Assembly (NCBI GenBank): GCA_024220525.1
Contig: JAMYWO010000262.1
Location: 4,551-55,637, forward strand
Direction of reading: 5' to 3'
Source of the DNA: Cochliopodium minus
Taxonomy: Eukaryota; Discosea; Himatismenida; Cochliopodiidae
Length of the DNA: 51,087 nt
Both the position numbers and the translations under genes were made by a program. Positions 22,801 to 33,153 of the stretch are shown piece by piece (within the stretch, counting starts at the first letter, position 1; each line of letters begins with the position of its first letter). The notes under the pieces are model-generated. The model ran no database searches, was not told the origin of the DNA, and was given only the letters and a program-made list of their open reading frames with translations.

Positions 22801-22930
22801 CCTATTTGACAATTCCAAAAAACTCTTTTCGTTCAGTTTGTCTGCTGATTTTGAAGATAAATTGGCTGTTAGAGAAAAAGTCAGGGAACTGGGTTTTCTA
22901 AGAACCAGTTTTCATTTTATTGAATTTTGA
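19830..22930 (+). CDS. F-box/leucine-rich-repeat protein
   Basis: The securely coding part starts at 19993 (FIDEYEDSEEEKL). An F-box spans the next intron (AAFFSYLTTEELV|KCSMVSKSWFQMAKTKRLWKRI cut in two by the splice). Then come LRR-like exons: LRMNKCTEITDFGFRHL, LTELHLTYCGADLTGASL, LEKLTLELSFSLF, LSYLKLACVS, LKTLIINDTKYFSDLP, LTHFECSPEF, LLSLTISFSYNHLIL, LKKLSLVSISNQCIG and LTSLSIKFTNLKEDNCSL. The stop TGA is at 22928-22930. F-box/LRR proteins present substrates to SCF ligases. The 5' end is tentative: ATG at 19830 (MRKSERKRKQV) joins in phase through a 38-nt exon (19891-19928), but that requires a 28-nt intron. Introns here are long and strongly T-rich on the coding strand, except one that is A-rich at 22447-22590. 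Confidence 0.8.
20589..20702 (+). repeat. Intron-resident dispersed repeat, copy A (most decayed)
   Basis: Located in the F-box/LRR gene intron that separates ..HLVK from VSSGLTELHL. Shared blocks are AAATTTGTTAAGTAAAAATGAT, TCATGTTGAGATA, AAAATTATATGGC and ATCAAATTCTCACAAAA. The inverted GGATCAAT boxes are degraded here. Sense orientation relative to the host gene. Confidence 0.72.
22451..22580. repeat. A-rich simple repeat (AAAAATA)n in an intron
   Basis: About a dozen 7-bp AAAAATA-type units fill an intron of the F-box/LRR gene between ..EELHI and EGTQTLEDL. Most other introns of this gene are T-rich on the coding strand, so composition is reversed here. Confidence 0.85.
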
Positions 22931-23027
22931 GCTTTGATTAAATTTGTTTAATAATTTTTTTTGAAGAAAAAAAGAATACTCAAAAAAAATTTTCAAAAGA
23001 ATTAAAATGAAAATTCGAAGAAACTTT

Positions 23028-24092
23028 TTAATTGTAATATGATCTTTTGGTGTGTTTTTGATATAATCCGACAAACTCTGTGGATTCAATCACATGTCCT
23101 GTCATTGCTTCCAAAAGCTGATCTTTGGTTGAACCTTCCTTCAAGGTGAGACTAGAATCTAAAGCATAAAGCTTGAAAAAATACTAAAAAAGGAATTCGT
23201 AAAATTTTAAATTTTAAAAATAAAAATTTTTTACACGATGAGTGCCAGTAGGAGGACAAGGCCCTGTTAAATTTTTTTTTTTGGAAATTGAATTTATAAA
23301 AATAGTAGAAATTGAATTTAATATTTCAGTTACCAGTGTACCTATCAGTAAAAATAAAAACATTGATAAATTAATTTTAACCAAGAAATTATTTTTTTAA
23401 CCCTAATCTTCCTTCGTATTTGATTTGGATTGGTTTTTTAATTCATTAAATGAAATTTAAATGTTGTTCACCTGAACCATTTGACCCTGTCTCTCCAGGC
23501 TCGCTATTTTCATTGATAGTTGAAATGGTGGGGATGTTCTTGAAAAAAAAATAATAGAGTTTTTAATTATTTATTAAATAGAATTAATATTCATTTTAAA
23601 TTGCTATTTTTTTTTTCTTTATTTTTTTTTTTTACCCACGTAACCCAATGAACAAAAGTCCTGCTGTTTGAAATGATTGAATTTATTTATTTTTTCTTTT
23701 GAAATTTACTTGTTTGATGCATCTGGATCTATTTTTTTTTTTTCGGAATTCAAATGTCAATTTGGGCTATATTATTTTTTTACCATCCATTATGAGTGCC
23801 CTTTACGAAAATGAAATTTATACATTTAAGAATAATTTTTTAAATTGGAACATATTACAATGTCTTTGTATCATTTGACACATTCCAAATGAATAGAGTG
23901 GGATTAATATTTTGTCCTTGAATATAAGATTTGAGATGGTTATTTCCTTGAGGAGATGTTTTTATATTTTTTTTTTTTACCTTGGCAGGTGAATAATGCA
24001 GGAATATGTCCATAATCTTTGAATTCAGGGCTTGTGAGGCTCAATGAACAACCCAAATATACAAATAATGAAAGAAACAAAAAAATTTTCAT
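23028..24092 (-). CDS. Secreted PEBP-family protein (YbhB/YbcL type)
   Basis: Ten small exons (24092-23981, 23916-23859, 23800-23784, 23728-23710, 23663-23636, 23538-23472, 23411-23402, 23341-23334, 23263-23235, 23183-23028) sum to 504 nt, or 167 residues. The start is a signal peptide (MKIFLFLSLFVYLGCSLS). Family signatures then appear in order: LTSPEFKDYGHIPALFTCQG, the core LALIMDDPDAS, FVHWVTWNIPTI, YTGPCPPTGTHRY and FFKLYALDSSL. These match the bacterial-type YbhB/YbcL branch of the phosphatidylethanolamine-binding/Raf-inhibitor fold, whose ligand site is built from DDPDA, HW and GPCPPxGxHR. The biochemical role is usually unknown. The protein is probably secreted or lumenal. Exons of 8, 10, 17 and 19 nt are essential to the frame, which is why no long open frame exists here. 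Confidence 0.88.
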
Positions 24093-24215
24093 TTTTTTTT
24101 TGAAAATAAAATCATGAAGACATTTAGCTTTCGAATAGATTCATTTCCTAATATTTGATTCATTTCTACAAGTTATATTTGAAATTCTTTCTTTCCCAAC
24201 TAATTATATAAAAAA

Positions 24216-25045
24216 ATGAAAGGGAAAAGTGAAAAACATTATGATTTGATATTACCCAAACTCTATCTGGGTAAACTGATACCCAATTTATAAAGCTATA
24301 TCGACTTATTTACCTTTTAAATTTTTATTTAAAATTTTTTTTATCTCCCTTCAATATTTAAGGAAGCATGCTGTCCATCAAAAGCTTGAAACGTTTAGAA
24401 GAAGATCAAATAGAGTATATAATTGATTTGTCCAATTTGGCAGTTCAAAAACACTCGAACAAGCAGTACTTGGAGATAAAGATCAATGATGATGAAGATG
24501 TAAATATTTTTGAGAAATTCGAGAGCACAAACCAATTCATTGCAAAAGCGATCGAAGAGAATAAATCTTGTTTGGTAAACTTTAAATTTAAATGAAAAAA
24601 AATTTGGAAGAAAATAAATAAAAAAAAGAAATTGATTCTCACAAAAGATAAATTAATTATCAAAAACACTAACATAAACATATTCTTCATCTGCACTAAT
24701 AATAAAAATTAAAAAAATTGATAAAAAAATAAATTAAAAATAACTAAATTTGTTAAATTAAATAAAAAAAATAAAAAATAGTAAAAAAACAAAAAAATGA
24801 AATTTAATTTTAAAAAGGTTCATTGTGCAGCTGGAATAAGTAGATCTGCTTCTGTGGTGCTTGCTTTTTTGATGCACAACCAAAAAATGAGTTTGTTGCA
24901 AGCATACGAACACACTTTGAGATGCAGAAAGGAAATTCACCCCAACGAAGGATTTTTGAAGCAGTTGGTAAAGTACGAAAAAAACTTGTTTGGAAAGAAC
25001 TCTGATATAACTACTTTTAGACCTTTTTTTGTTTTTGAGGATTAA
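24216..25045 (+). CDS. Dual-specificity protein phosphatase (DUSP)
   Basis: Exons 24216-24270, 24363-24574 and 24818-25045 sum to 495 nt, or 164 residues. The N-terminus has the DUSP opening ILPKLYLGSMLS, and the middle contains the general-acid region INDDEDVNIF. The active-site P-loop is VHCAAGISRSASV, the HC(X5)R(S) signature with Cys, Arg and Ser intact. The last intron falls immediately before the P-loop. The tail includes NEGFLKQLVKYEKNLF, typical of the final DUSP helix. The enzyme removes phosphate from Ser/Thr and Tyr, often on MAP kinases; it has no docking domain, so it is a small atypical DUSP. The 5' region is close to that of the divergent PEBP gene (123 bases between starts), so the two may share a promoter. 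Confidence 0.92.
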
Positions 25046-25251
25046 ATAGAACTAAATATTTAATGCAGTAAAATTTTTTTTTTTTTTGGAAGAAAAATAA
25101 AAAATAATAAAAAAAAATTAAAAAAATTAAAAATAAAAATTAAAAAAAATCAGGAACTTGTATAAAAAATGAAAATTAAAAAAAAATAAAAAATAAAAAT
25201 TAAAAAAATGGAAATTAAATTTTTTTAATTTAAAAATGTAAAATTGGAAGA

Positions 25252-27287
25252 TTATTCATCGTCGCCCCTTTTCCTCTTCCAGCTCCCGCCACCCTCCTTG
25301 TTGATGCTAAAGACCTGCATCTGGCCACCCTTATAAGCAACAAACCCATTCTGACAATTGGAGCACAAACAAGAAAGATACCTGATTTTCCCGCTCTCTT
25401 CACGGACCTTCTTAAACTTCAAAATTTGACGGAGAGACTTAAAAACAGTGTTCCCACATTTGCATTCAAAGGTGACATAGGAGAGATCGGTCCTAAACTC
25501 TTTTTCGTCGGTGATGGGGTAGATGTGGATCAGTTTGGCCTTTTCTTTGCGCATTCTTCTCAGCGCTCGAGTGTAGCTCGAGTTTTCTTCGTAGTTGGAA
25601 GGGTCGTATGAGTAGTAGTTGTTGGGCTCCCTGCTCTCTATTATTTCTTCAATTACTTTTTCTTTGCAAAAAAAAAAAAATAAAAATGTAAAAAATTAAA
25701 ATATGTAAAAAACGAAAAATTTAGTTTTAAATGCGAAAAATAAAAAAAAATGGTTTAAAAAAAACAAAAAAAATAAAAATAAAAAAAAAAATAAATGAAA
25801 AGGATAAAAAAAAAGAATAAAAAAAATATTAACCATCTGTATAAAGTTCATCCTTTTGATCATTAATAAAAAGGTGCTTGAGATCTTCTTTGGTGCAAAG
25901 AGAGTAATAGTTTTTGAAGTAAATTTTCTCCTTGTGAACGAAACTAAATCTCCCACAATGTTCTTTGCATCTCTTGTTTCTCCAAGGGAAGTTTAATGAT
26001 TGGATACCCTCGTTTTCGCAGCCTTCGAAAGTACATTTGAGGGAGTATTTTTTGATCTTTTTTTTGTCGTCCAAGTGTTTGGAACAAGCAAATGTCACTC
26101 CATCTGAGAGTGTGTATTTTGTGTGCTAAAAATAAATTAATGATATAATTAATAAAAAATAAATTGTAAAAAAAAAAAAAAATTAAAAAATGTCAATTTA
26201 AATAAAATTGAAATTGAAAAATATAAAATAAAAAAAGATAAAATAAATAAAATAAAAGAATGATAAAAAAATATAAAATAAAAAAATGATAAAAAAATAA
26301 TAAATTTATATTGAAAACATGAGAAAAATAAAAGAATAAAATTTGAAAATAAAAAATTGTAACATCTCCACATTCATGGCACTTGTTGACCCCAAAATTT
26401 AAATTTTCGAAATCATCACCAACCTCCCTGTGATCAGAACAGTGCTTGAAAAAAGTGGTGGAGGTGGAATCATCAAGAATACCGGTGTGCTCAACAGGAC
26501 CATAACAACCATACTTGGTACAATTTTCCGCCAAACAAATAGGAAGTAAATCACCTCCGTAATGAGTAAATTTGTAGTTTCTTCCTGACTCCGATTTGAA
26601 GATCGACTGCATCCTGCATATTTTGCACATGTACTCCATTTTCACCAGTTCTCCGTCCGCGTAGAACTTGTTTTCGTTTTTGAATTTCGGTTTGTGTTTT
26701 TCTTTGTTGATCTTTCTCCCGAACGTTTCAATTCTTGACTCCAACTTGTTCCCGCATCTGCACCTGTTGTATTTTTTAAAATAGGTTTTGTAAAAAAATA
26801 TTTGATCCTTTAATTGCGTATATCATAAATGTTTTTTATAAATTAATTATATATTTTTTATTTTTTTTTGACATAGAGTAAAAAATGATCGATAGAGGGA
26901 ATTATATGATAGTATCTTATAAAAATTTTGATTTCAATGTCCTTTGATAATTTTTCCCTCATTCCAAATTATTTCTCAAATTTTATTTTTTTGCCTATAA
27001 GTTATTCTTGAATATCTCCCCAAATCAGACCCACTCTCATTGTATACAGCAAATATTCCTAAAAAATCCAATTTATATTTCTCCAACTCTTTTCTTATCA
27101 TGATATATTTGGGACAATTGATCACATCATCCCAATTACGAATAATCTTACAGCTATCAAGATTCTTGAAAACTTTTTTCTTTTTTGATTTGTTCGCATT
27201 TTTTTGCTTATTGAGAAGATATTTATTTTTTCTCAATTGTGGGATATCTGGATCATTCAAGAAAATATTCTCATCATGAGGATTCAT
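25252..27287 (-). CDS. Cys/His-rich protein with EsV-1-7-type zinc repeat
   Basis: The probable exons are 27287-27031, 26763-26364, about 26128-25836 and about 25668-25252. The third exon contains CTFEGC..16 residues..CKEH, which exactly fits C-x4-C-x16-C-x2-H of the EsV-1-7 repeat first defined in brown algae and a phaeovirus. The second exon has a related CLAENC..CSDH with a longer spacer, plus CKICR and CHECG pairs. The last exon adds CKCG..CLCSNC, a zinc-ribbon-like element, and a basic tail KRKRGDDE. The fold probably binds zinc; function is unknown, though the brown-algal member IMM acts in development. The first exon (MNPHDENIFLNDPDIPQL) joins in phase through a weak GTCTGA donor and could instead be a small separate gene ending at 26976. 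This reads as a cellular gene. Confidence 0.6.
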
Positions 27288-27822
27288 TTTTTTTTTAAAA
27301 AAAAATGAAAATATACAAAGAATGAAGACAGCTTTAAATTGCAGTTGATCAAAAAAATGGAGTTTCTTTTTGACCTCTGTTGATAACAAACAAAGTATTA
27401 CTTTTTAATAAAAATTATGCTTAATTTTGATTGATGAATAAACAAAGCTGTATTAAAAAAAAATTGAATATCTTTTAGAAACCCTTTGGATAACATAACA
27501 TTGGAATTCTATTTTTGCTTATGTTTGAAAAAATTTTGGTATCTTTGCTGTCCAAGCTTTGGTTTTAAAACATTGTAATTATTTGAAAAATCTATTGAAA
27601 ATTCATTATATCCATATTGAAATTTGAGGTTATATTTGATTCCAAAATTGACCTAAATTCCTGAATCTTTGAAATTAAATTCAGTTTCTAGAAAATTACC
27701 TCCGCCAAATTATATTTTTTGAAACATTTGAAAGAAATTTATTAGAACAAATCTGGATATTGTTTAATTTGGTGGATTAAAAAAAAAAAATCAACTTTCA
27801 ATAAAATCTATTTCAAACTTTC
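27288..27822. other. Intergenic region with a coding-like remnant on the minus strand
   Basis: Between two gene starts. On the minus strand, from about 27690 to the TAG at 27509, a frame reads as plausible protein across one short intron-like gap: KKYNLAE, then FGIKYNLKFQYGYNEF, then VLKPKLGQQRYQNFFKHKQK. No ATG or upstream exon is visible and the family is not recognised. It may be a 3' gene fragment. The rest is AT-rich spacer. Confidence 0.3.
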
Positions 27823-29842
27823 ATGAAAAAAATGATACAAATAAATTTAGGGATTATATTTTTGTTCATGTTTTGTTCAGAAGCTTCAATAATATTCAAT
27901 CCATTAAATAACTCCACATTCAAAATAAGAACCCCAAGATTTATACATGTAAAATTTAATCAATATATTTATTTAACTCCGCTGCTAAAAAAAAAATTTT
28001 ATGTTGTACAGGGATCAATAAAAAATTGGCTTCCATTTACAGTAGCCATTTATCCTTTATCTGTGAAAGTAGAAGAGTTGACTAGTTGCAAAAAAAATTT
28101 TGTTCCTCCTTTCCCTTTGAGAGGAAATGCAGTCATGGGTGTCTATGGTGGATGTTCACCTGAGAGGCACATCAATCTGATGAAATCTTTCAATGTTTCA
28201 GCTGTTTTATTTGTTACAGTTCCTAAATATTTTGGTAAATACCATAAAAAAAGAAATTTATCTATTAAGCCCTTTTTGAAAATTTAAATTTTGACATTTT
28301 GAAATTTTTTTTAAAGGAGCCGTGATGAAAACTTCAACAATAGTAAAAGGGATTCCTCTACCTGTTGTTACCATCGATGTGAAAGTAAAAATCATATATT
28401 TTGTTTATCTTTAGTAGAATAATTGGCATAAAGGATTTCACAATAATTTTTAAAGAAATAGTAACAAATTTGAAAACTCCCATCAACAATGTGATTTATC
28501 CAGTCTACATTACAGTGATAGAAGATGAAAACTTATTTGTGAAGTGGACTTCAAATGCAGGGATGGCAATCTTTCAAATAATCACTTTGTCAATTTCCAT
28601 TTTTTCCATCATAATAATAGGTAGAGGGTAAAAAAAAATTCAATTTCATCATGGGAAAGAAAGAATGAAAATTAATTTTTCCAATTTAGGTTGTACATTT
28701 TTTGTTCGAAACAAGGGTTAAAACCTACTGCTGCTCAGTTGTGTCTTTTATTCAACCTGTTGGGGATGATTTTTTCTGTTATAGTATTTTTCGACTTGTA
28801 AAAATATATTTAATAAAATTAATCGAATTAAAAACTAAACTATTTTAAAAATTAATTGATTAATATATATAAAGTTATAAAACAAATTATTTTAAAATTT
28901 TATAAATTTATAGTATGAACTGCAGAAGATGGTATCCCTTTGCTATGTTACAAACAGCCACTTTGCTCCAATGTTGCATGTTTGTCATCGCTAGCTATTC
29001 TCTGGCATTCTATTTTTTAGAGTTGCTCAGAAATAAAAGGTGAAAAAAAAAATAAAGAAAACTTATTTTTTCATGATTATTTTTATTATTTAGGTTGATA
29101 TTTGCAGGGTTGTCTAAATTCAAGATACCATTCATATTGACATCTTCTTTCATACTATCTTTTTATATTGTTTGCAGCGTTCTATTTTCAAGTTTTAAAA
29201 GTCCATATCGGTAAAAATAAATTGAAAATTCATTAATAAATTAAAATTATATTAAATTAAAATTTTATAAATTAAATTGAAAATTTGTTATCAAAAATGA
29301 TCGTTAAAGGATCAATATTAATCAACATATACAAATGATAATATGATAATTTGATAGTTTTTATGTTAAGATGTAAAAATTGATCCAAATTATATGGCGC
29401 AGATTAATTTCTCACAAAAAAAAAAAAAATTAGACTAGCTTTGGCTTCACTGTACATTTTGATGGTGTCCTACTTCCTTCTCTCATCACTATTTCTTTTT
29501 GGAGGAATCAGCGTGATAATTAACCTTCACAAGTTCAGAGGCAAAAAACTGAAGAGTTTCTCCTTAATGGTGATACTCTCTGTACTGGGAATGTTAACTT
29601 ACGCAGTATGTTATGTGGTTTATGTGATAAGCATTCCTGCTTCAGATAAAAAATTCTTAGCGGTGAATTTAATTTGTGGGTTAGCTAACCTTTTAATTTC
29701 CGTTCCTCAAATCTTAACTTTTGTTTCTCCAAAGTTTAATAAGGAGTGGAAGACTTCTTCTACCGAGAAGAAAATTCCCAAGACTGACCCTACTGTAGCG
29801 AAATCCTCTTCTAGCAACAATTTAAAGGAGATAACAATTTAA
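27823..29842 (+). CDS. PA-like ectodomain plus seven-transmembrane protein (receptor candidate)
   Basis: The signal peptide is MKKMIQINLGIIFLFMFCSEA. The extracellular part has protease-associated (PA)-like features: PLRGNAVMGVYGGCSPERH, FNVSAVLFVTVPKYFG and, after an intron, IPLPVVTID. Seven hydrophobic segments follow, spread over exons: GMAIFQIITLSISIFSIIII; AQLCLLFNLLGMIFSVIVFF; FAMLQTATLLQCCMFVIASY; PFILTSSFILSFYIVCSVLF; LYILMVSYFLLSSLFLFGGI; SLMVILSVLGMLTYAVCYVV; and LAVNLICGLANLLISVPQIL. A Ser/Thr/Lys-rich cytosolic tail ends NNLKEITI. Exon junctions are in phase (E1 27823-28234, E2 28317-28384, E3 from 28434). The topology fits a G-protein-coupled-receptor-like protein with a PA ectodomain, as in some protist and plant lumenal receptors. 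Ligand and signalling partner are unknown. The intron before the fifth segment carries dispersed repeat copy B. Confidence 0.7.
29280..29416 (+). repeat. Intron-resident dispersed repeat, copy B
   Basis: Located in the last intron of the 7TM gene (between SPYR and LALASLY). It contains GGATCAATATTAATCAACAT, ATACAAATGATAATATGAT, AAAAATTGATCCAAATTATA and TTTCTCACAAAAAAA just before the acceptor. Sense orientation relative to the host gene. Confidence 0.85.
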
Positions 29843-29927
29843 TGTTGAAAAAAAAAAAAAAAGTTTGTACAAAAAAATATGTATTAAAAACTCTTTTGGG
29901 AAAATAAATAAAAAATATTAATTTATT

Positions 29928-32304
29928 TCACTTGTTTTTCTTAATGAATTTCAAGACCTTTTGAGAAGTAGTGAATCCACTTTCAACAGCCCTTTTAAAA
30001 AAAATAAATCAAACAAAAAAAAAATTTATTTTAATTAAAAATAAATAAAACTAAAAATTTATTTTAATTAAAAATAAATAAAACTAAAAATTTATTTTAA
30101 TTAAAAATAAATAAAACTAAAAATTTTGTATTTAAAAATAAATTGAGAACTACCCATCAATATACCCCACAGAATCCTCGGCATACTCTGTACCTGCAAA
30201 ATAAACCAATTTGTGAGGTTCATACATACATGATTGTGATGTTATGTATCCCGGCTTTGTCACGCAATTGTACCCACCATAACAAAACTTTTTGTTTGTT
30301 GAAAATAAAAATATAACAATAAAATGATACATTTCTACTTTAATCAAATTTTTATTTAAATTTTGAACTGATAATTAAAACACTGTCTATATCTCGCATA
30401 TTTATATGGAATATATTCATTCAAACACAACAAAAAATAAATAAATTAAAAATAAAAATATTAAAAAATCAAACAAAATAAAAATAATAAAAAAAAAAGT
30501 AAAAAAAAATATTGGTACTTTGTCCTCTGTCCAAGTGGACTCCAAAAAAATTTTGTTATCATGAACCTTAACTCCCAAAAATTTTTCTAAATGCCTTTTT
30601 ATAACATTAATTGATAAAATAAAAAATCAAACTAACAAAAATATTGACAAAAAGTGTTACTCCAAAATTTTTTTCTTTCTTTCTTCTTTGTCTGATTTCA
30701 CTATGTTTTTAAATGTCAAAAATTTTGTCAATTTCTTAATAAAAATATTTAATTTTTTATTTTTACATAAGTTGTCACAATGATTAGCCACCACAAAAAT
30801 TACTATTGAAAACCTTTGGATGCTTTCATCACAACTCTCGAGCCAAGTGCATATTGGCCCATCCACACTAAAACCTGTAAAAAATAAACTTTATATTAAT
30901 GTAAATATAAAATTAATTTAATTTTAATATTTAATTTAAAATTTACTTCAATTAATTTGTTTTTTTAACAAAGTTTTTAAACAAAGTTTTTAAACAAAGT
31001 TTTTAAACAAAGTTTTTAAACAAAGTTTTTACGTTTTATAAGTGATAAATATTAAAAATTTTTTTTTTTTTACCACCTGAATACCCATCGTCCCTCCAAA
31101 AAGGCCTATCAAAAAGCAAAATATATTTTATCACTTTTCCCATCGGAGAATTTTGAGATACAATCGCCATCTTTCGAGGAAGTTTTGGTTCCCATTCGAT
31201 CGTAGAGTACAAGTTCATAGGGACAGTACAAATACAGTATTTTGCATTGATGATAGTATTGTTGTTGGTCGTCACTGTGACTGTGTTTGTTGATTGAGAA
31301 ACTTTGGTCACTGGATGTGAGAGGATGATGTCCGAGTTTTTGCAGTTTTTGATAAATGAGGATAACTTCTCAACCAGTTTTTTGGTACTATTTTAATTTA
31401 ATATTTTATAAAAAATACTGATTTCAAAGTTATCAATACAATTAAATTATAACCGATTTATCCCAAAGAAATAAATTCATTTTATTCCAAAAAAAAAGTT
31501 TACCCTCCTCTGATGGTCCACCAATCCCATCTTTGATTGAACATCAAATGATTCTCTGAGAATTAATCAATAAATATAAAATGATAGTTGAAATATCTTA
31601 CCTATTCCACCGCTTAATTTGGATTCCCATAATATCTCAAGAAGAGAGATGTTTTCTGCAGAGGCACAATTAAATGTTTCAATCAAACTTTTGAATATTT
31701 TGGCGCCCATTTTATCTCCTTTCTTTTCCTGATTATCCATCCAATCTTTCAAACTCATTTTATCCCATTCTTTTTCTTGGTAATTCCATAAACTAAGTTT
31801 AATTGAAATTATGAGATAATTTCTTTTTCTGCGACATATAATTTCGATTTCTCTTTATAAAAAATTTCATATATATTAAAGTTTGATGGATACTTACTCA
31901 TTATCTATTCTCTTTAGGTCCAATTGATCAGCCATATTGTGTATTTTGGTCAAATAAAATTTGCATTTTTCATAAGGAGTATCACTATCACCCTCAGACA
32001 TGCAATAGATCTTGCCCTCTACCTCCAATAATTCTTTGCCTCTTATAAACTCCTTATTTGTTTCTATTGAAAATTTCTTGATCAATTTCCAAAGGTATCT
32101 ATGCTCCTTATCAATCCATTGTCCACCCTTATCCACATCTATCTCACCGATTTTCTCGGTAAATGTCCTTCCCCCTATCCTATCTCTTCCTTCCACTATC
32201 AAAACCCTCAAATCTTTGTTGCTAGATAATAGTGTATGAGCTGATGATAAGCCTGAAAAACCAGCGCCTATAATAACAACATCGCATTCAATTGTGTCTT
32301 TCAT
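29928..32304 (-). CDS. Flavin amine oxidase (monoamine-oxidase family)
   Basis: The first exon has the FAD dinucleotide fold (VVIIGAGFSGLSSAHTLL) and the conserved GRDRIGGRTFT. GGQWIDKEHRYLW follows. Later exons supply LKDWMDNQ, GGIGENHLMFNQRWDWW, TIRGGTKKLVEKLSSF, YCICTVPMNLYSTIEWEP and PFWRDDGYSGFSVDG. A 42-nt exon covers LKSDKEERKKKILE. Then come HLEKFLGVKVHDNKIFLEST and the C-terminal FAD-contact motif FAGTEYAEDSVGYIDGAVES. The protein ends KFIKKNK. These match the MAO/polyamine-oxidase superfamily, which oxidises amines with O2 to aldehyde, ammonia and H2O2. No mitochondrial-outer-membrane C-terminal helix is present, so it is probably soluble, unlike animal MAO. About nine exons are joined in phase. 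Two introns contain tandem repeats. Confidence 0.9.
30025..30126. repeat. 33-bp tandem repeat, three copies, in an intron
   Basis: Three virtually identical 33-bp units (each starting TTTATTTTAATTAAAAATAA) lie end to end in the last intron of the amine oxidase gene. Near-perfect identity implies recent expansion. Confidence 0.9.
30967..31031. repeat. 13-bp tandem repeat, five copies, in an intron
   Basis: Five perfect copies of AACAAAGTTTTTA lie in an amine oxidase intron, upstream on the coding strand of the exon starting FSVDGPICTW. The unit is partly palindromic (AAAC..GTTT). Confidence 0.9.
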
Positions 32305-32516
32305 CTATTTTTTTTTTCATATTCATTGCTTTATTATACACTGAAAAGGTGTAAGATGAGTATTAATAGATGACTGGACAGAAATTTGAATCTAAATTTA
32401 TCATTACGAGAAATTATTATTTTGAATATGATCTCTCTTATAAAACAGCTTGTAGGAATATTATTTCCAAATTTTATAGCAAATTGATTTTGTTTTATTG
32501 AAAATTCTCTTTGTTT

Positions 32517-33086
32517 TCAATTTTCTTTATTATTGAATGTTTTTGCAAAATTATTGCAATCCATATCTTTATGAGGCTGAATAATCTTCTTTTTGCATTC
32601 TTCTGAACAAAACTTCACAGGACAGCCATCACATTTTGTTTTTTCATAATCCTTTTCATTGATACCTCTGCCACAATAGCAACAGAGCACAAATAGATTT
32701 CTTTTGCAATGTTTTGAATGTATTGACCAAGATGCTTTCTGGCATTCTTGATTACAGAAATAAACGGCTTTACAACCTCCACATCTCATTTTGGCTGCTT
32801 TATGGCCACAATTTAGACACCATTTATCATAGCTATTGAATTAATTGGTATTTGATAGACTAGAAAATATTTTACCAAGGAACAAAATTATACAATTTTA
32901 AGAATGGAACTAAATTAGTCCTATCATTGATTAGAAATTCATCATATCTTTTCATGTGAAAAAATTTTACCAATTTTTTTCATTCTGGTTTTGGCTGTAT
33001 ATAGTGTGATGATATGCAAAATTATTATCAACATAAAAGCATTTGTCTTTCACTTGAATGTAAATTTGCTTGTATTGTTGATCCAT
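32517..33086 (-). CDS. MYND-type zinc finger protein
   Basis: The start is MDQQYKQIYIQVKDKCFYV at 33086. A small middle exon (TNLVPFLKLYNFVP) is joined through TG|G and TG|C junctions. The last exon carries a classic MYND finger: CLNCGHKAAKMRCGGC, YFCNQECQKASWSIHSKHC. A second Cys-rich unit follows (CCYCGRGI..CDGCPVKFCSEECKKK..PHKDMDC) that looks like a second MYND-like finger. The protein ends TFNNKEN. MYND fingers bind proline-rich peptides and recruit chromatin or signalling partners. No SET domain or ankyrin repeat is attached, so this is a short adaptor-type protein of about 140-150 residues. The middle exon choice (acceptor at ATGATAG|GAC) was the only one that avoided a stop. Confidence 0.82.
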
Positions 33087-33153
33087 TTTTTTATTTCTTC
33101 TCAATTCTATAAAATAAATAAAAAAAAAATTAATCAAACAAAAAAAGAAATAA

